Source: Desulfuromonas sp. KJ2020 | GTDB taxonomy: Bacteria; Desulfobacterota; Desulfuromonadia; Desulfuromonadales; SZUA-540 | Length of the DNA: 64,000 nt | Direction: 5' to 3' | NCBI RefSeq assembly: GCF_024197615.1 | Contig: NZ_JAKUKE010000004.1 | Span: 62,001-126,000 of the forward strand | Part shown: positions 26,693 through 34,540 of the stretch, piece by piece | Layout of the letters: every line of letters starts with the position of its first letter | How positions within the stretch are numbered: the first letter of the stretch is position 1 | Notes under the pieces: model-generated | The model's input: the letters and a program-made list of their open reading frames with translations, nothing else | Told to the model about the DNA's origin: nothing | The model's database searches: none | Position numbers and translations under genes: made by a program

Positions 26693-27043
26693 ATGGCTAC
26701 GACCTTGCGAGCTCAGCTTGAAAGACTGCATAGTCTCATACTCCAGGAGCGTGAGTGCGCCAAGGCGATGGCGATGGATGACCTGCTGCATACAGTTCAG
26801 GCCAAAAATGAACTTCTGCAGTCTTTGCAGTCGGTAAATGAGGTGGCCCCCGAAGATCGCGAGCTGGCGGTTGTGGTTAGAGAAGAAAATCGTCGCAACG
26901 CGTATCTGTTCTGGGCGTCTTTGGGGTTTATTCGTGAATCGATGAGCTTTTTTCAGAAAGAATTGTCCCCGGTCAGCTATGGGGCCCATGGGGCTGCCGT
27001 CAGCGGGCGTTCCGAAGGGATGCTGCTGAGGGGGAGGATCTGA
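26693..27043 (+). CDS. flgN: Flagellar export chaperone FlgN
   Basis: FlgN-family chaperones bind the C-termini of the hook-junction proteins FlgK and FlgL before export. This 116-residue, largely helical protein (RAQLERLHSLILQERECAKAM, heptad pattern) lies 2 bases after flgM and just before flgK, the standard position. Sequence conservation in this family is low, so the call rests on size, helical character and position. Confidence 0.82.
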   Translation: MATTLRAQLERLHSLILQERECAKAMAMDDLLHTVQAKNELLQSLQSVNEVAPEDRELAVVVREENRRNAYLFWASLGFIRESMSFFQKELSPVSYGAHGAAVSGRSEGMLLRGRI

Positions 27044-27044
27044 T

Positions 27045-28454
27045 ATGGGCGGCCTTCTCAATGCGTTGAATTCCGGCAAGACCAGCCTCTTTACCAACCA
27101 GAAGGGGATTGAAGTCACCGGCAACAACATGGCCAACGTCAACACGCCGGGCTATTCCCGTCAGGTGATGCAGCTCTCGGACGTCCCCACCTTGGAATAC
27201 GGTGGTCTGTTTATCGGTACCGGTGTCAGAGTTGACGACATCGTGCGCAACTACGACTCATTTGTGCAGGATCAGCTCGTCTCCAAGCAGGCGGCTTTTG
27301 GCGAAATGGACGCCAAAACCTTGCCTTTGACAGAGGTGGAAAGAATCGTCAACGTCACTGAAGCCAACCTTTCCACCGCGGTAGATGCCTTTTTTGACGC
27401 CTGGCAGGAGCTATCGACGAATCCCAGCGGCGAAGTGGAACGTCAGATCGTCATCCAGAACGGTCAGACTTTAGCATCGGCGTTTAATTCGGCCAGCAGC
27501 CAGATGCAGTATGCGCAGGAAAACATCAATACGGTTCTGGAATCCAAGGTGGTTGGCATCAATTCGGCTCTCCAGGAAATTGCCGATCTGAACGACCGTA
27601 TCGCCGGCATCGAAGCCACGGGCCTTACCGCCAATGGCGAGCGCGACCGACGTGATCTGCTGGTGCAGGATGTTGCCAAGGCCTTGGGGGCTTCCTATCT
27701 GGAACAGCGAGACGGCACCGTTTCGCTTCAGTTGCCCGGCGGCCTTCCTCTGGTGCAGGGACGAGAATACCTGCCGCTGCAAACGCAGCGCATCGACGGC
27801 AAAATCGAGATTTCCCTGCAGACCAAGGCTTCAGATATCCCTCTGGGCCTTAAGGATGTGGGGGGGGAGATCAAAGGGCTTCTAAGCGTGCGGGATGAAA
27901 TTATCCCTGACCTTCTGGCCGATTTCGACAAGCTGGCCTATAACCTGGTCGAAAGCGTCAATACGGTTCATCAGGCGGGTGTCGATCGTGACGGGAACCC
28001 GGCGGGCCTGTTTTTTGAGGCCGCCCCTGTGCCGGTGCCGCCGGCCACCTTCGGCGTGGGAACGGCTGCTGTCATGCAGGTCAATACCGCGCTGGTAAGT
28101 GATACAGGGTTGGTGGCGGCCGGTAAAAGCGGCCTGTCAGGAGACAATACCAACGCGCTGGATATGGCCGCTCTTCACCAGGCTCCCGTGATTGACGGGG
28201 CGGACAGCTTCAATGGGTTTTACAGTAAAATTGCCGGGAAGGTCGGCATTACGATCAATCAGAACAATCTTCAGCGGGATGGTGCCGACGATGCTCTGAT
28301 CCAGCTGCAGAATTTGCGTGACTCCAAATCGGGCGTTTCGATTGAAGAAGAGATGCTGAGTCTGGTCAAGTACCAATCGGGTTTCGAGGCGGCAGCCAAA
28401 TTTTTGACCACCGTCGATGAAATGATGGATACCGTGATCAATCTGAAGAGGTAG
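27045..28454 (+). CDS. flgK: Hook-associated protein 1 FlgK
   Basis: FlgK forms the first hook-filament junction layer. The 469-residue protein begins with the family motif of rod, hook and junction proteins (GLLNALNSGKTSLFTNQKGI and NNMANVNTPGYSRQ) and ends with the helical MLSLVKYQSGFEAAAKFLTT. A GGGGAGGA ribosome binding site precedes the ATG. It is on the shorter side for FlgK, consistent with a reduced outer domain. Confidence 0.95.
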   Translation: MGGLLNALNSGKTSLFTNQKGIEVTGNNMANVNTPGYSRQVMQLSDVPTLEYGGLFIGTGVRVDDIVRNYDSFVQDQLVSKQAAFGEMDAKTLPLTEVERIVNVTEANLSTAVDAFFDAWQELSTNPSGEVERQIVIQNGQTLASAFNSASSQMQYAQENINTVLESKVVGINSALQEIADLNDRIAGIEATGLTANGERDRRDLLVQDVAKALGASYLEQRDGTVSLQLPGGLPLVQGREYLPLQTQRIDGKIEISLQTKASDIPLGLKDVGGEIKGLLSVRDEIIPDLLADFDKLAYNLVESVNTVHQAGVDRDGNPAGLFFEAAPVPVPPATFGVGTAAVMQVNTALVSDTGLVAAGKSGLSGDNTNALDMAALHQAPVIDGADSFNGFYSKIAGKVGITINQNNLQRDGADDALIQLQNLRDSKSGVSIEEEMLSLVKYQSGFEAAAKFLTTVDEMMDTVINLKR

Positions 28455-28457
28455 TCG

Positions 28458-29399
28458 ATGAAAACAACCAACGCGACAACCTATCGTACCCTGTTGCAGA
28501 ATCTCACCCGCGGCAGCACACGACTGAATGACTGGCGCATCAAAACGGCGACAGGCAAACAGGTGTCACGCCCTTCCGACGATCCGACGGCGATCCGTCC
28601 CATCCTTAACGCCCGCAGCCAGATCGCCGCTTCTGATCGTTACCTGCGGACCATGGATACGGCCCAGGATCGGCTGGATAATTCCGAAGGATATCTGTAC
28701 AACGTCGAGAATGTTCTTACCCGCGTGAAAGAGCTGGCGATTCAGGCCGGCAATGCCACCTTTACCCCTGAAGACCGCGTTCTTCTGGCCAACGAAATTG
28801 CTTTGCGTCGGGAAGAACTGCTTGATGCCGCCAACGCCAAGGTCGATGGCAAGTTTCTTTTTGCCGGCTACGCCGACGACGCCAAACCTTTTGTCGCCAA
28901 TCCCGCCTATCCGGCAACGTCGTCCGCACCCGTTCTTTACGCGGGCGACAACCGGGCCATTACCCTGGAGATCGGCCCGGGTGCTCTGGTGGAAACATCC
29001 ATTCCGGGATCCGAGCTGTTCATGGGGCAGAAGGATACGGATGGCGATGGAGTTGCCGAGCAGGTGGGGATCGACATCTTTGCGGTTCTTGCCCGCATTG
29101 AAGAAGGCCTGCGAGCCAACGATCCTGACGCCGTCAATGTCGAGATCGACAATGTGGAGGAGGGCGCCAACCAGGTGCGTAAATTGCATGGCTTGTTGGG
29201 TGCGGTTGGTCAGCGTCTTGACACCGCTCGTGTTCATATGGAAACGCTCAATATCGACATGGAAGAAATTCGTTCCCGTTATGAGGATATTGATCTGGTT
29301 GAGGCCATCAGCAATATGACCATGGAGGAAAATGCTCTAAAAGCGGCCATGCAGGTTAGTTCCAGGGTCTCGCAGTTGTCCATTCTCGACTATTTCTAA
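28458..29399 (+). CDS. flgL: Hook-associated protein 3 FlgL
   Basis: FlgL is the second junction layer, onto which flagellin polymerises. The 313-residue protein has the flagellin-type N-terminus (LTRGSTRLNDWRIKTATGKQ, SRPSDDPTAIRPIL) and a C-terminus EENALKAAMQVSSRVSQLSILDYF typical of FlgL. It follows flgK by 3 bases and belongs to the flgM operon. Confidence 0.95.
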   Translation: MKTTNATTYRTLLQNLTRGSTRLNDWRIKTATGKQVSRPSDDPTAIRPILNARSQIAASDRYLRTMDTAQDRLDNSEGYLYNVENVLTRVKELAIQAGNATFTPEDRVLLANEIALRREELLDAANAKVDGKFLFAGYADDAKPFVANPAYPATSSAPVLYAGDNRAITLEIGPGALVETSIPGSELFMGQKDTDGDGVAEQVGIDIFAVLARIEEGLRANDPDAVNVEIDNVEEGANQVRKLHGLLGAVGQRLDTARVHMETLNIDMEEIRSRYEDIDLVEAISNMTMEENALKAAMQVSSRVSQLSILDYF

Positions 29400-29411
29400 A
29401 GTTAACCCCCA

Positions 29412-29447
29412 TTCCCCTTGGAGAAGGGGACACTTCAGCCAGGGAGG
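29412..29447 (+). promoter_or_regulatory. csrA leader hairpin with GGA loop (possible CsrA autoregulatory site)
   Basis: TCCCCTT (29413-29419) pairs with AAGGGGA (29424-29430), leaving the loop GGAG; a second GGA lies in the ribosome binding site GGGAGG (29442-29447) 5 bases before the csrA ATG. GGA in a hairpin loop plus GGA in the ribosome binding site is the known form of a CsrA target. That CsrA represses itself here is inference. Confidence 0.5.
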
Positions 29448-29452
29448 GCGCC

Positions 29453-29692
29453 ATGTTAGTTCTGACACGCAAAGCCGGTGAAGGCATCGTTATCGGCGAC
29501 CATATCAAAATCTCCGTTGTTGAAATCAAAGGAGGCGGCATCCGCATTGGCATCGATGCCCCTCAGGATATGAAAATCTACCGGCAGGAAGTCTACGACC
29601 GCATCTGCACGGAAAACAAGGAGGCCACCCAATGGAACCTTGCCGATCTGAACTCTCTTTTGACGGCCAGCCTTGCCAAGGAGGATCGGTGA
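29453..29692 (+). CDS. csrA: Carbon storage regulator CsrA
   Basis: CsrA is a small RNA-binding translational regulator. The 79-residue sequence (MLVLTRKAGEGIVIGDHIKI, IRIGIDAP, VYDRICTENKEA) is unmistakable, with the RNA-binding first strand at the N-terminus. The C-terminal tail is longer than in E. coli (61 residues), as is common where FliW is the antagonist. It overlaps fliW by one base. Confidence 0.96.
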   Translation: MLVLTRKAGEGIVIGDHIKISVVEIKGGGIRIGIDAPQDMKIYRQEVYDRICTENKEATQWNLADLNSLLTASLAKEDR

Positions 29693-30114
29693 TGAAAAAG
29701 ATCACGACACGCTTCGGTGAAGTCGAGTACGATCCTCAAAATACGCTGCATTTTCCCAAGGGGCTTATCGGCTTTGAAGATCTGCGGGAATTCATCGTCA
29801 TGCCCAATATCAAGGATGGTCCTCTGTTCTGGATTCAGAGCGTCGACGATCCCCAGATCGCTTTTGTGCTGACTGACCCGACCGATTTTTTCCTCGATTA
29901 CCGGGTCGTGGCCGACAACGGTGAACGCGCAGTCTTGGGGATTGACGATAAGGACGAATCCTATGTTCTGTCTGTGGTGACCGTTCAGGATGGCGGAAAT
30001 GTCACGCTCAACCTGATGGCTCCAATTCTCTTTGCACCTTCGACCAACCGGGCAATCCAGGTAATTTTGGAAAAATCGCCCTATACCACGCGGCATCCGC
30101 TTCCAAAAGTCTGA
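29692..30114 (+). CDS. fliW: Flagellar assembly factor FliW (CsrA antagonist)
   Basis: FliW binds CsrA and flagellin alternately, so free flagellin releases FliW to inhibit CsrA. The 140-residue protein shows the family pattern FGEVEYDPQNTLHFPKGLIGFED and FWIQSVDDPQIAFVLTDP. The ATG at 29692 overlaps the csrA stop by one base, and a GGAGGA site precedes it; an earlier in-frame opening at 29632 lies inside csrA. The flagellin gene is about 3 kb downstream. Confidence 0.95.
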   Translation: MKKITTRFGEVEYDPQNTLHFPKGLIGFEDLREFIVMPNIKDGPLFWIQSVDDPQIAFVLTDPTDFFLDYRVVADNGERAVLGIDDKDESYVLSVVTVQDGGNVTLNLMAPILFAPSTNRAIQVILEKSPYTTRHPLPKV

Positions 30115-30132
30115 ATCCAGAGTGCAATCTTG

Positions 30133-30172
30133 TATAAAGCCCTTTTTCCGCATGCAGAAAGAGGGCTTTATA
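30133..30172 (+). terminator. Hairpin after fliW, probable terminator
   Basis: tataaagccct (30133-30143) pairs with agggctttata (30162-30172), and the stem continues inward through ctttttc and gaaagag. The following sequence is AT-rich (tatttg) but lacks a long T-run. It likely ends or attenuates the flgM-fliW transcript. Confidence 0.6.
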
Positions 30173-30177
30173 TTTGC
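30164..30177 (+). promoter_or_regulatory. Possible sigma-54-type promoter before the GT41 gene
   Basis: GG at 30164-30165 and GC at 30176-30177 have the 10-base spacing of RpoN promoters, and the -12 element TTTGCAA is good; the -24 element GGGCTT is weak and lies in the terminator stem. It would place a start near 30189, about 49 bases before the next gene. Low confidence. Confidence 0.3.
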
Positions 30178-30237
30178 AATCAAAGGTTGGAACGATGGAA
30201 AAGTAAAAACTCCATCCTGAATGAGGACGTCAGAGCA

Positions 30238-32250
30238 ATGGGGAAGAAAATTCGGAACAACAGATATCCGGCAGAACGGCAGTCGGCGGATTCGCTCATT
30301 GAACAGGCGATGTCTCTGTTTCGACATGGACGTGTGGTTGCTGCTGTTGAGATTCTTGAAAAAGGCCTTCGACAACAGCCGGGCCAGGCACAGCTGTGGT
30401 TTGCCCTCGGGTGCGTCTGTCAAGGCGGTGCGAGGTTCGAGGAGGCTATCCGGGCTTACCGGGAGGCCTTGAGAGTCAACCCGGCCCTGGTCGAGGCCTG
30501 GAACAACCTGGGGACCCTGTATGCGCACCAAGCCCTGAGGGCGGAGGCGGAAGAATGCTTCAATGCGGCCCTGCAGCATCGGCCCGGAATGCATGACGCC
30601 AGCATCAACCTCGGCCGAATCCTCGTAGAGCAGGGGCGGGCCCGGGAGGCGATCGCCATCTATCAGGCAGCCCTGGCAGGCTCTCCCAAGCCGGCCGAAA
30701 TTCTCTATGCCCTCGCTGTCGCATTTCGAAACGCCAATCGGGTCGGACAGGCCATGGTGCATCTTGAGGAATCACTCGCGCAGGCTCCTGACTACGCCGA
30801 CGCGCACAATCTCATGGGGGTCCTTCTCATGGATATGGGGATGGCCGAAGACTCCCGCATCCATTTCGAAAAGGCTATCGCCCTCAACCCCCGGGATGAC
30901 GGACCTTGGACGAATCTGGCCTGCCTGCTGCAGTCCCTTGGACGTTACCGTGAGGCCTATTCCATGGCCAGGACCGCTGTCGATCTAGCTCCGCAGAAGC
31001 CTCTGATTCACTCCAATTTGCTGTTTCTGTCGAACTATCAGGACTCACTTGGCCGCGAGGAAATATTTGCCGAGCAACGGCGCTGGAATGAACGCCATGC
31101 TCTTCCCCTGACCCGTGCGGGCGAGCCCCCGGTGACTGAGAAGAATCCGGACAAAAAACTTCGCATCGGCTATGTCTCGCCGGATTTCCGGTTTCATCCC
31201 GTCTGTTTTTTTATCACTCCGATCCTTGCTGGATTTGATCGCGAACGCTTTGAGGTGACATGTTACTCCAATGTGTTGCAGCCCGATGAGCAGACCGAGG
31301 CGCTCAGAGGGTTGGCGAGCCGCTGGCGAGATATCTGCGGGGTTCCAGATGACGAGGTTGTCCGTTGGATTCGCGAGGATAAGATTGACATTCTGGTCGA
31401 TCTGGCGGGTCATTCGGGCGATAACCGCCTTCTTGTCTTCGCTCGTAAACCGGCCCCCATTCAGGTAACCTTTCTGGGAAATCCGGATGGAACGGGGATG
31501 GATGCCATGGACTACCGCATTACCGACGCCTGGTGCGATCCGGTAGGGCTGACGGAACCCTTTCACCGAGAAGAACTGATACGGTTGCCGGGAAACTTTT
31601 TCTGTTACGCTCCTCCGTCTCCGGCGCTGGACATAGCCCCCCTGCCCTGGAGAAGCAACGGCTATGTGACTTTTGGCAGCTTCAACAACTTTTCCAAAAT
31701 CTCCAATAAGCTTCTGGAGACTTGGTGCACGATTCTCCACGCCGTGCCCGATTCCCGCCTCTTTTTCCAGGGTAAGCCGATGTCGGACCACGTCAAGGTT
31801 AGTGAATTGAAGACTTTTTTTGAGCGAAGAGGGATTCATGGAGAACGGATCCACGTCAGGGGGAATACCTCGTTTCAGGAACATATGAATCTTTTAAGTC
31901 AGGTGGATATCGCTTTGGATACCTTCCCTTGGAATGGGCATACGACAACCTGCCATACCCTGTGGATGGGAGTGCCGGTTGTGGCCTTGGAAGGCGAACG
32001 GGGGATTTCCAGAATGGGTATGTCCATCCTGTGTGGATTGGGCGAAGAAAGACTGGTCGCCCGCACTGTTGAAGAATATGTGTCCAAAGCTGTTGCCCTG
32101 GCCGAGACACCAGAGGCTCTTAGCCATTTTCGTATGAATATCCGCGCTCAAATCTTGAACAGTCCTTGGGGAAAGCAGGAACAGTACAATGCCAACCTCG
32201 ATGCCGTTTACAGAGATCTCTGGAGAAAATACTGCGGGGTCTGCTCATGA
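30238..32250 (+). CDS. TPR-containing O-GlcNAc transferase-like protein (GT41)
   Basis: The 670-residue protein has about seven TPR repeats (residues 20-260) and a C-terminal OGT/SPINDLY-type catalytic region (about 300-665). Matches to the GT41 pattern are RIGYVSPDFRFHP with the conserved histidine, DAMDYRITDAWCDP, GSFNNFSKIS with the conserved lysine near residue 487, and LDTFPWNGHTTTCHTLWMG. Such enzymes transfer GlcNAc or related sugars to serine or threonine hydroxyls. Its place between fliW and fliC points to flagellin as the acceptor, which is inference. I chose the ATG at 30238 because earlier in-frame codons lie inside the fliW hairpin. Confidence 0.88.
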   Translation: MGKKIRNNRYPAERQSADSLIEQAMSLFRHGRVVAAVEILEKGLRQQPGQAQLWFALGCVCQGGARFEEAIRAYREALRVNPALVEAWNNLGTLYAHQALRAEAEECFNAALQHRPGMHDASINLGRILVEQGRAREAIAIYQAALAGSPKPAEILYALAVAFRNANRVGQAMVHLEESLAQAPDYADAHNLMGVLLMDMGMAEDSRIHFEKAIALNPRDDGPWTNLACLLQSLGRYREAYSMARTAVDLAPQKPLIHSNLLFLSNYQDSLGREEIFAEQRRWNERHALPLTRAGEPPVTEKNPDKKLRIGYVSPDFRFHPVCFFITPILAGFDRERFEVTCYSNVLQPDEQTEALRGLASRWRDICGVPDDEVVRWIREDKIDILVDLAGHSGDNRLLVFARKPAPIQVTFLGNPDGTGMDAMDYRITDAWCDPVGLTEPFHREELIRLPGNFFCYAPPSPALDIAPLPWRSNGYVTFGSFNNFSKISNKLLETWCTILHAVPDSRLFFQGKPMSDHVKVSELKTFFERRGIHGERIHVRGNTSFQEHMNLLSQVDIALDTFPWNGHTTTCHTLWMGVPVVALEGERGISRMGMSILCGLGEERLVARTVEEYVSKAVALAETPEALSHFRMNIRAQILNSPWGKQEQYNANLDAVYRDLWRKYCGVCS

Positions 32251-33083
32251 GCGCCGGTGCTGAGTCAATCAATCCGGGGCTGTCGGTGGTGATGATCGGC
32301 CGCAATGAGGCCACTTCTCTGAGGCAGGCCATTATTCCGGCCTTGCAGCTGGCGGACGAAGTGGTCTTTGTCGATACCGGCTCCAACGATTCTTCGGCCG
32401 CCCTAGCTGAGGCGCTTGGAGCGCGGGTCTTTTTCTTCGCCTGGTGCGACGATTTTTCCCGGGCCAAGAATTTTGCCGTCGAGCAGGCTCGTCATGACTG
32501 GATTCTCAATATGGACTGCGATGAAAGCATCGATGTGCGACAAGCTCGGAAAATTCTTCAGGAAGCGCTGAGTCGCGAAGATGAGCAGGCTTACCAAATC
32601 CGCATTGATAATGTGCGTGACAACGGAGATTGCCTGCCCTCCTCGGCGCTACGTCTTTTTCGCAATGATAAGCGCATCCGCTTTGCTAATCCCATTCACG
32701 AGTCGGTGGGCGAATCGCTGTATCGGCATTGGCCCGACCGCCGACCCCCGGAGTTGCCATTGCGATTGATGCACTGGGGATACAGCGAGACCAGCACGGC
32801 GGAGAAGACCGACAGGAACTGGCGGGTACTGCAGCAGTGGCTGGAACGTGAACCGGAAAATATATTCGCCAATTTCAAAGCCGGCCAGACTTTACGGGGA
32901 AAAGGGGAGATAGCAGAAGCGGCAACAAGGTTCGGTCGAGCCTTCCACCAGCTCCTGCAGGATCCCCAACGCGGAACCTACCCCTACTGGCCGGACTTGG
33001 TGCAGCAGTACCTTGAATGCCTCATGGCCACGGGCTCTGGAGCAGAAGCGGCGAAGGTCCAAAGCCTGGTGGCGGTTTTGTAA
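32247..33083 (+). CDS. GT2 family glycosyltransferase
   Basis: The 278-residue protein is a GT-A family 2 enzyme of the SunS/WaaE-like type: LSVVMIGRNEATSLRQAI, VDTGSNDSS and the metal-binding NMDCDESID. A C-terminal helical part carries a TPR-like segment (NIFANFKAGQTLRGKGEIAEAA). It overlaps the GT41 gene as ATGA and ends about 200 bases before fliC. It may extend the first O-linked sugar on flagellin. An upstream opening from 32166 lies inside the GT41 gene. Confidence 0.85.
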   Translation: MSAGAESINPGLSVVMIGRNEATSLRQAIIPALQLADEVVFVDTGSNDSSAALAEALGARVFFFAWCDDFSRAKNFAVEQARHDWILNMDCDESIDVRQARKILQEALSREDEQAYQIRIDNVRDNGDCLPSSALRLFRNDKRIRFANPIHESVGESLYRHWPDRRPPELPLRLMHWGYSETSTAEKTDRNWRVLQQWLEREPENIFANFKAGQTLRGKGEIAEAATRFGRAFHQLLQDPQRGTYPYWPDLVQQYLECLMATGSGAEAAKVQSLVAVL

Positions 33084-33113
33084 AAATTTTTCAGCAACGG
33101 TATAAATATTTTC

Positions 33114-33141
33114 TAAAGTCTCGACACATAGTGGTCGATAA
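33114..33141 (+). promoter_or_regulatory. FliA (sigma-28) promoter of fliC
   Basis: TAAA (33114-33117), a 16-base spacer and GTCGATAA (33134-33141) form a close FliA consensus. The start would be near 33148, giving a leader of about 138 bases before fliC. The same spacing and -10 sequence recur at 40923-40950. Confidence 0.8.
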
Positions 33142-33170
33142 GATCATCAAGCCGGGAGAAATCCATAAAA

Positions 33171-33277
33171 GGAGGTGGTGGCGTTTCACGAAACAATTCC
33201 AGTCTCGCGGTGAAGACAATTTTTCAAGGTTTTTTTAAGTAGGGCACGGACGCCCGCAAACACACACATCACGGAGG
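33171..33277 (+). promoter_or_regulatory. fliC leader with candidate CsrA binding sites
   Basis: The long fliC leader has three GGA-containing sites: AAAAGGAGG ending at 33175; a hairpin GGGC (33242-33245), loop ACGGAC, GCCC (33252-33255); and the ribosome binding site CACGGAGGA at 33270-33278. The layout, with one upstream site and one over the ribosome binding site, is like the Bacillus hag leader controlled by CsrA and FliW. Direct binding is not shown. Confidence 0.5.
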
Positions 33278-33285
33278 ATAATCTT

Positions 33286-34104
33286 ATGGCACTCGTAATC
33301 AACAGCAATATCGGTTCTCTTAACGCACAACGTAACCTGAACTCGACGTCTAAAGGCATGAACACTGCTATGCAGCGCCTGTCTTCGGGTTTGCGTATCA
33401 ACAGCGCCAAGGACGACGCCGCCGGTCTGGCCATTTCCGACCGCATGACCGCCCAGATCCGCGGTCTGAACCAGGCTGCCCGTAACGCCAACGACGGTAT
33501 CTCTCTGGCTCAAACTGCTGAGGGCGCGCTCTCTGAGACCACCAACATCCTGCAGCGTATGCGCGAACTGTCTGTTCAGTCGGCCAACGCCACCAACTCC
33601 AGCTCGGACCGCACTTCTCTCGACGCTGAATTCAAGCAGCTGATCTCTGAAATTGATCGGATCGCTACCGACACCACCTTCAACAACACCAAGCTGCTCG
33701 ATGGCTCTTTCACTAGCCAGGCTTTCCAGGTTGGCGCTAACTCCGGTCAGACCATTTCGGTCAGCGTAGCCGGTGCGACCGCTTCTACCCTGGGTGTCGG
33801 CTCCTTGGCCGTTACTTCAGCCTCTGGCGCCAGCGCAGCAATCGGTGCCATTGACACGGCCATTGCCAGCGTGGACAGCATCCGCGGCAATCTCGGTGCG
33901 GTGCAGAATCGCTTCGAGTCGACTATCGCCAACCTGCAGAACGTGTCTGAGAACGTCTCCGCCGCCCGTTCCCGTATCCTCGATGCGGACATCGCGTCTG
34001 AAACGTCCAACATGACCAAGTACAATATCCTGCAGCAGGCAGGGGTTTCGATCCTGGCTCAGGCCAACCAGACTCCTCAGTTGGCCCTGTCTCTCCTCGG
34101 CTAA
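33286..34104 (+). CDS. fliC: Flagellin FliC
   Basis: This is the filament subunit. The 272-residue protein consists almost only of the conserved D0/D1 regions ([40 protein letters not shown] at the N-terminus; [20 protein letters not shown] and [18 protein letters not shown] at the C-terminus). The short central part (about residues 135-190) is rich in serine, threonine and alanine and offers possible O-glycosylation sites. Translation start and ribosome binding site (GGAGG, 8 bases) are strong. Two glycosyltransferase genes lie directly upstream. Confidence 0.98.
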   Translation: MALVINSNIGSLNAQRNLNSTSKGMNTAMQRLSSGLRINSAKDDAAGLAISDRMTAQIRGLNQAARNANDGISLAQTAEGALSETTNILQRMRELSVQSANATNSSSDRTSLDAEFKQLISEIDRIATDTTFNNTKLLDGSFTSQAFQVGANSGQTISVSVAGATASTLGVGSLAVTSASGASAAIGAIDTAIASVDSIRGNLGAVQNRFESTIANLQNVSENVSAARSRILDADIASETSNMTKYNILQQAGVSILAQANQTPQLALSLLG

Positions 34105-34127
34105 TCGAGAGAACCATCAGTGAGATC

Positions 34128-34155
34128 GGGGGCCGGATTTCCGGCCCCCCTTTTT
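34128..34155 (+). terminator. Strong rho-independent terminator after fliC
   Basis: gggggccgg (34128-34136) pairs with ccggccccc (34141-34149) around the loop attt, followed by cttttt. This gives a single-gene fliC transcript, as expected for a very highly expressed gene. Confidence 0.95.
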
Positions 34156-34178
34156 CCCGTTGGTAAGAGGAGAAGACC

Positions 34179-34523
34179 ATGAGAGTTGAATCTGTTGCCG
34201 CCCAAGGCACATCCCCATTCAAGGAACAGGAGACCCTTGCAACTCAGAAGGTCGAGCGGCAAAGCGCCAGGGACTCCAGCTCGTCTCCTGATGATAAGCA
34301 GAAGGTGCCGCCTGAGGAAGTTCTGACCAAGATCAAGGAATTGACTCAGGACGGTGCCTACAGTGTGCGCTTTGAAATGGATGACGCGACCCAAAAGCTG
34401 ATTATCCGGCTTGTCGATCCGGCTACCGGCGAAATGATCCGACAGATCCCGCCCGAGGAAATCCTTGGTAACGTCAAACATCTGAAGACCCTGCGAGGCA
34501 ATCTGGTCGATTCGGCCAGCTAA
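34179..34523 (+). CDS. flaG: FlaG family protein
   Basis: FlaG proteins affect filament length in polar flagellates. The 114-residue protein has a disordered N-terminal half and the conserved C-terminal core VRFEMDDATQKLIIRLVDP ... GEMIRQIPPEEIL. It sits between fliC and fliD, the usual location. An AGGAG ribosome binding site precedes the start. Confidence 0.9.
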   Translation: MRVESVAAQGTSPFKEQETLATQKVERQSARDSSSSPDDKQKVPPEEVLTKIKELTQDGAYSVRFEMDDATQKLIIRLVDPATGEMIRQIPPEEILGNVKHLKTLRGNLVDSAS

Positions 34524-34540
34524 AGAAGGCGGAGGCAGCT

